Below are positions 7,528 through 15,608 of a stretch of DNA of 64,000 nt, one piece after another (within the stretch, counting starts at the first letter, position 1; every line of letters starts with the position of its first letter). The translations under genes and the position numbers were made by a program. This DNA comes from Halovenus halobia (GTDB lineage Archaea; Halobacteriota; Halobacteria; Halobacteriales; Haloarculaceae): assembly GCF_051414135.1 (NCBI RefSeq), contig NZ_JBLKOA010000007.1, forward strand, positions 62,001-126,000. Reading direction: 5' to 3'. The notes beneath the pieces were generated by a model. That model saw only the letters and a program-made list of their open reading frames with translations. It was not told where the DNA came from and made no database searches.

Positions 7528-8657
7528 GAGCGCAGGTGGCGGCTGATGATGTCTTTCTGGATTTCTGTCGTTCCCTCGTAGATGGTCGTCACCTTCGCGT
7601 CGCGGTAGTACCGTTCGACATCGTAGTCCTTCGTAAAGCCGTAGCCGCCGTGAATCTGAATCGCCTCACTCGTGACTGACTCGGCTGTTTCGCTAGCGAA
7701 GTATTTTGCCATCGACGCAGACAGTGGGTCGACGCCGTCGTCGTTTTTCTCGGCTGCGTCCCGAGTGAGCAACCGAGCGGCCTGCACGCGGGTGTGCATC
7801 TCTGCGAGACTGTGAGCCACCGCCTGATGGTTGGCAATCTCCGTGCCGAACTGTTCGCGCTCCTCTGCGTACTCCAGCGCGTCGTCGAGTGCGGCCTGTG
7901 CCAGGCCAACTGCCTGACTCGCGATTGCGATTCGCCCGCCGGTCAGCGTCGACAGCGCGGCCTTGAGTCCGTCGCCGACCTCGGTCAGTCGATTCTCGGC
8001 GGGGATGTGTGCGTCCTCGAAGACCAGCGTCGTCGTGTCGCTGGCCCGGAGGCCGAGTTTGTCCTCTTTTTTGCCGACACTCAGGCCATCGGTGTCCTTT
8101 GGGACCAGAAACTGCGTAATCGAGTCCGGGTCGTCGCGGTCGGTCTTTGCAAAGAGAATCACAACCCCTGAACGCTCGCCGTTGGTTATCCATTGCTTGG
8201 TGCCGTTGATAACGTACTCGTCGCCGTCGGGGCGGGCTTCCGTCGTCATCTCTGCGGGGTTCGAGCCTGCGCCGGGTTCGGAGAGAGCGAACGCACCCAC
8301 GGGTCGGCCCTCGTTCATCGCCGGGAGATACTCCTCGCGGTGGTGGTCGGCACCGAAGTTGCGGATGCACGACGTTGCGAGACAGTGGACCGACAGCGCC
8401 GTCGTCAGCGAGAGGTCCCCCCGTGCGAGTTCTTCGTTGATGACGCTGTAGGTCAACTGGTCAGCGTCGAACCCACCGTACTCCTCGGGGACGGTCAATC
8501 CCGTGAATCCCAACTCTGCGAGGTCGTCCCACAGTTGCTCGGGAAACTCCTGGTGTTCGTCAGCCGCCGAGGCCCGCGGTTCGACCTCTTCGCTGACGAA
8601 CTCCCGAACTGTCTCCCGGATAAGCTCTCGTTCGCGCTCCTGCGTCGCAGTTGTCAT
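7524..8657 (-). CDS. Acyl-CoA dehydrogenase
   Basis: The 377-residue protein covers the whole acyl-CoA dehydrogenase fold. LTVPEEYGG is near residue 65, FALSEPGAGSNPAEM is the FAD/substrate loop, and QWITNG follows. The C-terminal part has SQAVGLAQAALDDALEY, IQIHGGYGFTKDYDVER and YEGTTEIQK. The catalytic Glu in YEGTTEIQK is at the short/medium-chain position. It oxidises acyl-CoA to trans-enoyl-CoA with electrons going to ETF. The frame is open 25 codons further upstream, but the ATG at 8655-8657 (MTTATQERERELI) fits family N-termini. It is divergent from the acyl-CoA synthetase, 79 bases away, suggesting a shared fatty-acid or branched-chain catabolic role. Confidence 0.92.
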   Translation of the reverse strand: MTTATQERERELIRETVREFVSEEVEPRASAADEHQEFPEQLWDDLAELGFTGLTVPEEYGGFDADQLTYSVINEELARGDLSLTTALSVHCLATSCIRNFGADHHREEYLPAMNEGRPVGAFALSEPGAGSNPAEMTTEARPDGDEYVINGTKQWITNGERSGVVILFAKTDRDDPDSITQFLVPKDTDGLSVGKKEDKLGLRASDTTTLVFEDAHIPAENRLTEVGDGLKAALSTLTGGRIAIASQAVGLAQAALDDALEYAEEREQFGTEIANHQAVAHSLAEMHTRVQAARLLTRDAAEKNDDGVDPLSASMAKYFASETAESVTSEAIQIHGGYGFTKDYDVERYYRDAKVTTIYEGTTEIQKDIISRHLRS

Positions 8658-8736
8658 AGCTCTCCCTATGTCGGTCACACCCAAAAATAGTAGTGCGAAC
8701 CGACAGCGGTTTGTCCGCGCTCGCACAGCCACAGAT

Positions 8737-10371
8737 ATGTCCTGGCAGGTGATGGGAGCCTACGATAGCTACGAGGAGGCCCGTCGCGAGTTCGAGTGGG
8801 AGTTGCCCGCGTCGTACAACCCCGCACAGGACCTCTGCCGGAAACACGACCCCGAGACGGTCGCGCTCCGATACGACCCCGATGGTGGCGGTCATGTTAC
8901 CGAACTGACCTTCGGGGAGATCGACCGCCGGTCTGACCGACTCGCTTCTGGACTGGCTGCCCTCGGCGCCGACCCGGGTGACCGCGTCGGTGTCGTCGTT
9001 CCGCAACGGCCAGCAAATCCGATCACTCATCTCGCGAACTGGAAACTCGGTGCCGTTTCCGTTCCGTTGACAGTGCTCTTTGGTCCCGACGCACTACAGT
9101 ACCGACTGGCTGACAGCGAGGCCACTGCAGTCGTCATCGACCCGGCCGTCCGCGAGGATATCGATGCGATTCGCGATGACTGTCCGGACCTCGAACACGT
9201 CATCGAGCTCGACGGCGCAGATGGTGACGCCGCGGCCTTCGACTCGGTACTCGACCGTGGCGAGACGGGAATCGATATCTACGACGCCACGCCCGAGACA
9301 GAGAGCGCGGTGATGTACACGAGCGGGAGTACCGGCCCGCCGAAAGGTGTCATCCACAGCCACGCGCTGTGGCTCGGCCGCGCGGCCGCCGCGTTCAATT
9401 ACTTTGACCGGGAGTTAGACGGCGCAACGCTATTTACGCCGGCAGACTGGGCGTGGGGTGCGGCGCTGGGTGGGACCCTCTTCGCTGCGTGGCACCACGG
9501 CTGCTCGATTGTTGGCTGGCCCCGAGAGTCCTTCGAGGCCGAGGCGGTGTTTGCCTGTCTCGAACGCCACGACGTGACCCACACGTTCATGCCGCCGACC
9601 GCGCTCCGACTGCTCCAATCTGTCGAGGACCCAGCCGAGCAGTACGACCTCTCGCTGTCGGTGATTGCCTCCGCGGGCGAACCGATGACCGCAGATATTC
9701 TTGAGTGGGCGGACGCAGAGCTCCCCTCGGTTTCGGTCAACGAGTTCTACGGCCAGACCGAACTGAACCTCTGTGTCGCCAACGCCGGCGAGTGGTTCGA
9801 GACGCGTGCCGAGAGCATGGGCAAACCACTGCCGGGCTACGAGGTCCAGGTGCTCGACCCCGAGACTCGTGAACCGGTCTCGCGCGGTGAAGTTGGGGAA
9901 CTCGCGGTCAGGCCCGGAGACAGGCGAGTCTTCTTCGACGAGTATCTCGGCCTGCCAGAGAAGACAGCGGCCAAACAAACTGACGATGGCTGGTTCCTGA
10001 CCGACGACCTCGTCAAGCGTGATGAGGACGGCTACATCTGGTTCGTCTCCCGGGCCGACGACGTCATTCTCACCAAGGGATACCGCGTCGGCCCGATGGA
10101 GGTCGAATCGGCGATTCTCGACCACCCCGCAGTCGAGCAGGTTGGCGTCGTCGGTGTACCCGACGAGACCACCGGCGAAGCGATCAAAGCGGTTGTCCAG
10201 TTGGCACGGACAGTCGAGGATCCAGACGCGCTCCGGGCTGAGATTCGTGACCTCGTTCGCGAGAATCTCGCTGCCTACGAGTACCCCGACCAGATCGAGT
10301 TCACCGACCAACTGCCGACAACCTCGACGGGGAAGATTCGCCGAAAATCTCTGCGCGGGGACGAATCGTGA
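8737..10371 (+). CDS. Medium-chain-type acyl-CoA synthetase (AMP-forming)
   Basis: The 544-residue ligase activates a carboxylate to its CoA thioester via an acyl-adenylate. ANL superfamily motifs are in order: YTSGSTGPPKGVIHSH (P-loop-like A3), EFYGQTELN (A5), GWFLTDDLVKRDEDGYI (A7/A8), KGYRVGPMEVESAIL, and the C-terminal catalytic Lys in TSTGKIRRKSL. The overall pattern, with WAWGAALGGTLFAAW and the PPTALRLL stretch, is that of ACSM-like synthetases and not acetyl-CoA synthetase. The start ATG at 8737 (MSWQVMGAYDSYEEA) is preferred to an open frame reaching 8503, because the extra part is antisense to the dehydrogenase. It is divergently paired with that dehydrogenase. Confidence 0.9.
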   Translation: MSWQVMGAYDSYEEARREFEWELPASYNPAQDLCRKHDPETVALRYDPDGGGHVTELTFGEIDRRSDRLASGLAALGADPGDRVGVVVPQRPANPITHLANWKLGAVSVPLTVLFGPDALQYRLADSEATAVVIDPAVREDIDAIRDDCPDLEHVIELDGADGDAAAFDSVLDRGETGIDIYDATPETESAVMYTSGSTGPPKGVIHSHALWLGRAAAAFNYFDRELDGATLFTPADWAWGAALGGTLFAAWHHGCSIVGWPRESFEAEAVFACLERHDVTHTFMPPTALRLLQSVEDPAEQYDLSLSVIASAGEPMTADILEWADAELPSVSVNEFYGQTELNLCVANAGEWFETRAESMGKPLPGYEVQVLDPETREPVSRGEVGELAVRPGDRRVFFDEYLGLPEKTAAKQTDDGWFLTDDLVKRDEDGYIWFVSRADDVILTKGYRVGPMEVESAILDHPAVEQVGVVGVPDETTGEAIKAVVQLARTVEDPDALRAEIRDLVRENLAAYEYPDQIEFTDQLPTTSTGKIRRKSLRGDES

Positions 10372-10447
10372 GCCGACACGCCGCCGACCGCACAACTTTG
10401 GGGACAGCTACTTACCCCACCAGTTCGCCACAACAGGGTGAACACAG

Positions 10448-11245
10448 ATGAGTGTCGTTGCAAACATCGGGTTTGTCTTCGCCGCCGGGTTACTGACCGC
10501 AATTGCAACCGGCCTGGGTGCGATTCCGTTTTTCTTTTTCGACGAGATCAGCGACCGCTGGAACGTCGTCCTCTGGGGACTGTCCTCGGGAATCATGGTT
10601 TCGGCGTCGTTGTTCGGGCTGGTCGACGAGGGGCTTGCAGCAGGCGGGCCGCTGGAGATTGCTGCTGGCATGGCTGTCGGAGTGCTTCTCGTCGTCGTTG
10701 CCCACGAGATTCTCGTCGATGTCGAGGTCGACCCGCGACAGTACGAGGAAGCCGACTTCACGAAGCTGCTGTTGATTCTCGGCATTCTGACGGTCCACAG
10801 CTTTCCGGAGGGTGTCGCGGTTGGCGTCTCCTTCGCAGATTTGGGTCTCGAAGGCGGACTCCAGCTATTCGGACTGACTGTGCCTGTTCTCGCTGTGTTT
10901 ATGACCGTCGCCATCTCGATCCACAACGTTCCGGAGGGGACGGCAATCTCGATTCCGTTGCGCTCGATGGGCGTCTCCGAACCGCGGATGGTCTGGTGGG
11001 CGATTTTCTCCAGCCTTCCCCAGCCAATTGGCGCCGTCATGGCCTTCGCGTTCGTTCGCGTTGCTCGGGACTTTCTTCCCTTCGGCTTTGGCTTTGCCGC
11101 CGGCGCGATGATCTATCTCGTGCTTACTGAATTCATCCCGGAAGCCCTCGAACTGGGCGACAATGTGCCCTCGGGTGGGAAACCTGAACTCGTCGCGGGA
11201 ATCGCCGTCGGCGTGGCAGTGATGCTCCCACTTGCGGTAATCTGA
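10448..11245 (+). CDS. ZIP-family metal transporter
   Basis: A 265-residue membrane protein with about eight hydrophobic segments. The binuclear metal site of ZIP transporters is visible as HSFPEG (segment 4) and HNVPEG (segment 5), both with conserved His and Glu. A cytoplasmic loop with DVEVDPRQYEEADF replaces the histidine-rich loop of many relatives. ZIP proteins import zinc, iron or manganese; selectivity cannot be read here. The gene follows the acyl-CoA synthetase by 76 bases on the same strand but is functionally unrelated, so it probably has its own promoter. Confidence 0.9.
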   Translation: MSVVANIGFVFAAGLLTAIATGLGAIPFFFFDEISDRWNVVLWGLSSGIMVSASLFGLVDEGLAAGGPLEIAAGMAVGVLLVVVAHEILVDVEVDPRQYEEADFTKLLLILGILTVHSFPEGVAVGVSFADLGLEGGLQLFGLTVPVLAVFMTVAISIHNVPEGTAISIPLRSMGVSEPRMVWWAIFSSLPQPIGAVMAFAFVRVARDFLPFGFGFAAGAMIYLVLTEFIPEALELGDNVPSGGKPELVAGIAVGVAVMLPLAVI

Positions 11246-11261
11246 GCTGGCGAGACGCCGT

Positions 11262-11276
11262 CGAAACGTTTACTAC
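11262..11276 (+). promoter_or_regulatory. BRE/TATA promoter of the Sec61-beta gene
   Basis: The string cgaaacgtttactac has a purine-rich BRE followed by a TATA box at about 11269-11275. It lies 24-30 bases before the ATG at 11299, the spacing expected for a leaderless haloarchaeal transcript. Confidence 0.6.
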
Positions 11277-11298
11277 TGGCCACCATCCACATATACGT

Positions 11299-11457
11299 AT
11301 GAGTTCCAGTTCCGACGGCGGGCTGATGTCCAGTGCCGGTCTCGTCCGGTATTTCGATTCTGACGAAGACCGTGGTGTACGCGTCGACCCGAAGACTGTC
11401 GTCGCCTTCAGCACGCTACTTGGCATTTTCGTGCTAATGCTGAACGCCTTCGCCTGA
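11299..11457 (+). CDS. secG: Preprotein translocase subunit Sec61-beta (SecG-type)
   Basis: This 52-residue gene begins MSSSSDGGLMSSAGLVRYFD and ends in one membrane helix (VVAFSTLLGIFVLMLNAFA). The serine/glycine-rich N-terminus, the SSAGLVRYFD segment, the short acidic linker and the single C-terminal tail anchor are the signature of archaeal Sec61-beta. It is the small peripheral subunit of the SecYE channel in the cytoplasmic membrane. The gene is monocistronic between the ZIP and FAU-1 genes, with a good promoter 26 bases upstream. Recognition is confident despite its size. Confidence 0.93.
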   Translation: MSSSSDGGLMSSAGLVRYFDSDEDRGVRVDPKTVVAFSTLLGIFVLMLNAFA

Positions 11458-11497
11458 GTCGGCACACCTTTGATTCAGCCGCCCGGACCTGCGGTCA

Positions 11498-12928
11498 ATG
11501 ACTGTCCGCGTCCGCGGTATCTACACGACTGCGCTGACTGAGCTTTTCGAGGACGTCGTCCAGCCCTCCAGAGCCATCGAAGACCGGTTCGAACAGGAGT
11601 TTTCGATGGGGCCAGCAACGGTCGCTATCGAGACGACTGACGACCGACAGGGCGTCACCGTCCACGGTGAGCCGGATGCCCTTACAGCCGCAATCGACCG
11701 ACTCCGCGGGCTGGGGCTGGATACACTCGTCTGGCGCGCCCGCCTCCCCCGTGGCGGCGTCTTCGCCGGCGAAGTGACCGAGACAGTCGGAAGTGGCGCA
11801 CTCGTTCGGTGTCTCCCCGAGGAACAACAGCTAAACTCACTGTTCGACAACCAACTTCCAACTGCCGGCGGAGCGACTGGCTTTCTACCGTTCTCGAACG
11901 TCGATAGCCGCGTCGATGAGGGTGACTCCCTCCGTGTCCAGGTGACCGAGTGCCGACCGCCGTGGAGTGATGGCCGTCCGGTACTCGACACGGATATTCG
12001 CGTTGCTGGTGGGCTGGCAACGTTGCGCCGCGGCAGTACAACAGGTGGCGGTGGCCCCGAACTGGCCGACATTCTTCCCGAGGAGCCACCCGAGGGGTGG
12101 CGAATCGACTGGGAACCCGTTGCTGACCACGCCGACCTCGATGAGCTGAGTTCGACTGTCGAGCACCTCGGCCAGCGAGCAACAACGCTCGACGAGGCCC
12201 TCCCAGAGACCGACTCGCCAGCGGAGGCTGCGCCGACGGCCCACACGCGCCAGCGGGCAACCTGCTGGCTGTGGTTTGGCCGTGAGAGTCGGTTTGCCCT
12301 CGACGAGCACCGCCGCGAAGTCACGACGACAATGCCGGGCCACCACAGAACCAAGGCGGGCGCGAACGCGGCGAGCACGGCCGTCGATTTCGTCGAGGGA
12401 GTCTGTTCCGGGCTTGGCTCGGACCCCGAGGAATTCCCATTCGGCGTCGTTACCGAGCAGTTCGGTCCGCGGACGGGCGACCGCGTCTCGATTGGCCACG
12501 GCAAACCCGACGGCCGACTGATCGACCTCGGCCCCGGCGAGGTGACCGAACGCGGCGACGACGGCAAACTAACAGTCACGCGAGAGATCAGCTCTCGCGG
12601 GAGCTACGACGCGCTGGGCACCCAGCGCGAACCCGGTGACACGGCAACGACGAACTTCGAGGAAGGGCGGTGGTGGTATCCCACGGTCTACCGCGGCGAG
12701 GACGGCACCTCGAAAGGCACCTACGTGAATATTTGCACACCAGTCGAAGTGTTCCCAGACAGCGTCCGATACGTCGATCTGCACGTCGACGTAATCAAAC
12801 GCCCCGACGGCACGACAGAACTGGTCGACGAGGACGAACTCGCCGCGGCAGTCTCCGCGGGAGAACTCTCAGAAGAGCTGGCGGAAAAAGCCCGGACCGT
12901 CGCCAAAGCCGTCGAAAACGCCTTCTAA
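11498..12928 (+). CDS. fau-1: Probable ribonuclease FAU-1 (RNA-binding protein AU-1)
   Basis: The 476-residue protein matches the archaeal FAU-1 layout. An RNase E/G-like S1 region (about 70-170; RLPRGGVFAGEVTET, GFLPFSNVDSRVDEGDSLRVQV) is followed by a central linker and a C-terminal DUF402 domain (about 310-476). The latter shows GRLIDLGPGEV, RGSYDALGTQREPGD and WWYPTVYRGEDGTSKGTYVNI. FAU-1 binds AU-rich RNA and has been reported to take part in 5S rRNA maturation. Length is normal for the family. It converges on the SDR gene with a 4-base stop overlap (12925-12928). Confidence 0.9.
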   Translation: MTVRVRGIYTTALTELFEDVVQPSRAIEDRFEQEFSMGPATVAIETTDDRQGVTVHGEPDALTAAIDRLRGLGLDTLVWRARLPRGGVFAGEVTETVGSGALVRCLPEEQQLNSLFDNQLPTAGGATGFLPFSNVDSRVDEGDSLRVQVTECRPPWSDGRPVLDTDIRVAGGLATLRRGSTTGGGGPELADILPEEPPEGWRIDWEPVADHADLDELSSTVEHLGQRATTLDEALPETDSPAEAAPTAHTRQRATCWLWFGRESRFALDEHRREVTTTMPGHHRTKAGANAASTAVDFVEGVCSGLGSDPEEFPFGVVTEQFGPRTGDRVSIGHGKPDGRLIDLGPGEVTERGDDGKLTVTREISSRGSYDALGTQREPGDTATTNFEEGRWWYPTVYRGEDGTSKGTYVNICTPVEVFPDSVRYVDLHVDVIKRPDGTTELVDEDELAAAVSAGELSEELAEKARTVAKAVENAF

Positions 12929-13725
12929 CGGTCGACCAGTCGGTGAAGCACGCCGCCGGGCAACCCCGACCGAATAAGTCGGTCATACAGCGCAGGCGGC
13001 AGAATTGACTGTAGCCGTGGCAACCACCGCGAGCGTGTACTGACTCGATAGCGCGCGTTCGGTTGGTCGCCGGTCGCTGCTGTAACCATCGCGTCGACAA
13101 CGGCCTCGGGGTCGGTCGAGTCGGGCGAGTACGACTCGAAGGCGCGGTACTGGGCATCGTACGCACTGTTGTCGATGCGGTCCAGCGCCTCGCTCGCGCG
13201 CTCGTTGAATCCCGTCCGGACTGGACCGGGTTCGATCAGCGACACGTCGACATTGTGCGGGCCGAGTTCTCGCCGGAGTGCAGTCGTGTAGCCGTCGAGA
13301 CCGGCCTTTGCTGCGGAATAGGCACCGTGATAGGGCAGCGGGACGCTGCCGACCATCGAGCCAACGACCACGACTCGTCCCTCGCGACGGCGGAGTTTCG
13401 GAAGGAGAGTCCGAACGGGAATATGAACCGCAAGCAGATTCGTCTCCAGATGCTCACGGAGTGCATCGGGCGAGCAGTCTTCGAGCGCGCCGAGTTCGTA
13501 CCAGCCGACCGCCGAGAGCACCACGTCGGGCTGTACGTCTTCCAGACACGCCTCGACGGCGGCCTCGTCACGGAGGTCGACAGTCCGGCACTCGACGGGG
13601 TCGGGAAGGTCGCCGAGGCCGGCCTCGTCGCGGTCAACCGCGAGCACGTCGTGGTCATTGGCAACCAGTCGAGTTACGGCACGGCGGCCGAGTTCACCAG
13701 CACCACCAGTCAGGACGACACGCAT
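12925..13725 (-). CDS. Short-chain dehydrogenase/reductase (SDR)
   Basis: A 266-residue classical SDR. The Rossmann nucleotide site is LTGGAGELGRRAV at the N-terminus, with VDRD after strand 2 suggesting preference for NAD(H). Catalytic residues are in place: Ser in VVGSMVGS and Tyr-x3-Lys in YHGAYSAAKAG. PGPVRTGF follows. The last 35 residues (RYRVSTRSRWLPRLQSILPPALYDRLIRSG) are basic and amphipathic, which could associate with membrane or act on lipid-like substrates. Substrate unknown. No operon partner: it sits convergent to FAU-1 and divergent from the next gene. Confidence 0.85.
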   Translation of the reverse strand: MRVVLTGGAGELGRRAVTRLVANDHDVLAVDRDEAGLGDLPDPVECRTVDLRDEAAVEACLEDVQPDVVLSAVGWYELGALEDCSPDALREHLETNLLAVHIPVRTLLPKLRRREGRVVVVGSMVGSVPLPYHGAYSAAKAGLDGYTTALRRELGPHNVDVSLIEPGPVRTGFNERASEALDRIDNSAYDAQYRAFESYSPDSTDPEAVVDAMVTAATGDQPNARYRVSTRSRWLPRLQSILPPALYDRLIRSGLPGGVLHRLVDR

Positions 13726-13816
13726 ACAGCCACCTCTGGCCGGCCGGCCAAAACTCCTTGGGGTCGACCGGGAGGAAAGCTTATTCGTTCCTGCGTCTAA
13801 CGGTAACCAATCCGGT

Positions 13817-14515
13817 ATGGCTGAGATAGAAGAGAGCGTTTCTGGCTACAAATGCCGTGGCAGTTGGGTCGAGGTCGTCGAACACGGCGAGCGCATGACT
13901 CGCGCACTGCAAGAACTCGCCGAAGACCACGATGTCGACGAATCGGCACTCGAGGAGTTCGAGGAGTGGCGACCAAAAGCACACGAACGTCTCAAGGAAG
14001 ACGTCAACGAAAAGACCGCCGAACAGGCAAGCGTCAGCGAAGGCAAAGGGGAGGAGGAGGGGAAAGACCCTGACGAGGACCTCCAGAAGGCTGGCGAAAA
14101 ACTCGCCGAGTCCTACGAGAACCTCGACGAACCCGACGAGGCCGTCGGGAAGTGGGGTGAGAGCATCGACTACGTCGCCCGGGCCGCAGACTCTGCGGGA
14201 CGGAAAGCGATGCGGAAAGTCGAGGGCACCGTCTACAAGAACGTGATGACCCAGATGTCGCCGTACTACTTCGATAACGACCTCGTGAGTGCGAACCTCC
14301 AGCGGGTCAGCCGCGGACAGGGTGGAGAGTATACCTTCGAGGTCAACGTCAACGACGACGACCTGAAAATTCGCGTCTCGAACAAACTCGCCGACTTCGA
14401 CAACGACCTCGACCGGTGGCACGTCAACACCGAGAAAGAGACCGACGCGGTCGCCGCTGCCGAAGGTGTCGAGCCACCGAGCGAGGACGACACCAACGAC
14501 GCGAAAACGAACTGA
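13817..14515 (+). CDS. Conserved haloarchaeal protein (DUF5828-like)
   Basis: A 232-residue soluble, very acidic protein, MAEIEESVSGYKCRGSWVEV at the start. It has a charged helical middle (about 55-105, rich in EEGKDPDEDLQ) and a more ordered C-terminal part ending in a disordered EDDTNDAKTN tail. I recall it as the DUF5828 family, found in nearly all haloarchaea with no known function; I could not verify this. The open frame continues upstream to 13658 antisense to the SDR gene, but the ATG at 13817 is the natural start. It precedes the prepilin peptidase by 42 bases and may be co-transcribed with it. Confidence 0.75.
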   Translation: MAEIEESVSGYKCRGSWVEVVEHGERMTRALQELAEDHDVDESALEEFEEWRPKAHERLKEDVNEKTAEQASVSEGKGEEEGKDPDEDLQKAGEKLAESYENLDEPDEAVGKWGESIDYVARAADSAGRKAMRKVEGTVYKNVMTQMSPYYFDNDLVSANLQRVSRGQGGEYTFEVNVNDDDLKIRVSNKLADFDNDLDRWHVNTEKETDAVAAAEGVEPPSEDDTNDAKTN

Positions 14516-14557
14516 CGAGTCAAAAAGGATAACTCAGTTCGCGTCACATCGAGGAGT

Positions 14558-15607
14558 GTGCTTGCTATCGCTACGATTCCAGACCTGCTCCGTCTGCTCG
14601 TCCTCCCGTTTTTTGGCTACCTCGCCTGGCGTGACGTTGCGACCCGCCGGGTCCCGAACCGAACGTGGATTCCGGTGGCCATCCTCGCTGTTGTCCTGCT
14701 CATCTGGGAGCTGTACGTCGTCACAACCGGCGACTTCACCGGCTTCCAGCAACGACAGTTCTACATTCGCGTTGCTATCTCGATTGGCTTCATTATCCCG
14801 CTCACCTACCTCTTCTGGCTGATTGGCGGCTTTGGCGGTGCCGACGCGAAGGCGTTTTTTGTGCTGGCGGTGCTCTTTCCGACCTACCCGCAGTACAGCC
14901 TCGGCGAACTCGGTGTTGGCGGCGCGCTCGCCTCGATCCCGGTTGTCCAGACCACTGTGGGCGTGTTCTCGCTCACGATTCTCTCGAATACGGTGCTGGC
15001 TGGCGCGGCGTACCCAGTTCTCCTCGCCGGCAAAAACGCGCTTACTGGCTACGTCTCTCCCGGGATGTTCGTCGCCAAGCCGATTCAGTCCGAGGAGGCG
15101 ATCGAGGAGTACGGCACACTCCTCGATTTCCCCGACCGGCGACTGATTGACGACCTCTCGCTGGATGGGCTCAGCGCGTATTTCTCCTGGCGACGGCTCG
15201 ACCTCGATGCGTTGCGGATGTATCTCCAGTGGCGTGGTATCACACTCGACGAACTCAGAGCGAACCCCGAACTGTACCGTGACCCCGAGACACTCCCTGA
15301 CGAGCCAAACTCACCCGGTGACGGAATGATCGAAACTGACGGCGGTGTCGACCAGACCGAGCCACCAGCAGCGGTCGACTACGATGACCCGTGGGGCGCA
15401 GACGCGTTTCTCGACGATATCGAGAGCTCGGCCTACGGGACGACGCCAGAGGGACTGCGAGACGGGCTGGAGACGCTCAGTGACTCGGAGGTTGTCTGGA
15501 TTTCGCCCGGGATTCCGTTCCTCGTTCCGCTGTTTCTCGGACTCATCATCTCGTTCACCTACGGCGACCTGCTCTTTACGTTCCTCTCGGCCGTCGGGCT
15601 CGCCTGA
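14558..15607 (+). CDS. pibD: Archaeal prepilin/preflagellin peptidase (A24 family, PibD-like)
   Basis: A 349-residue membrane aspartyl protease that cleaves class III signal peptides of archaellins and type IV pilins. The first catalytic Asp is in WRDVATRRVPNRTW near residue 25, and the second in the GxGD-like GGFGGADAKAF near residue 93. About six membrane segments are visible. Between the fourth and last segment lies a soluble, acidic insertion of about 170 residues (LDFPDRRLIDDLSLDG to EGLRDGLETLSD), which makes it longer than bacterial and methanogen enzymes. The start codon is GTG (14558). It ends one base before the convergent kinase stop. Confidence 0.87.
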   Translation: MLAIATIPDLLRLLVLPFFGYLAWRDVATRRVPNRTWIPVAILAVVLLIWELYVVTTGDFTGFQQRQFYIRVAISIGFIIPLTYLFWLIGGFGGADAKAFFVLAVLFPTYPQYSLGELGVGGALASIPVVQTTVGVFSLTILSNTVLAGAAYPVLLAGKNALTGYVSPGMFVAKPIQSEEAIEEYGTLLDFPDRRLIDDLSLDGLSAYFSWRRLDLDALRMYLQWRGITLDELRANPELYRDPETLPDEPNSPGDGMIETDGGVDQTEPPAAVDYDDPWGADAFLDDIESSAYGTTPEGLRDGLETLSDSEVVWISPGIPFLVPLFLGLIISFTYGDLLFTFLSAVGLA

Positions 15608-15608
15608 G

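Noticed and set aside
10408..11040. 210-codon minus-strand frame opposite the ZIP transporter
   Set aside because: Shadow frame; the plus strand carries clear HSFPEG and HNVPEG motifs.
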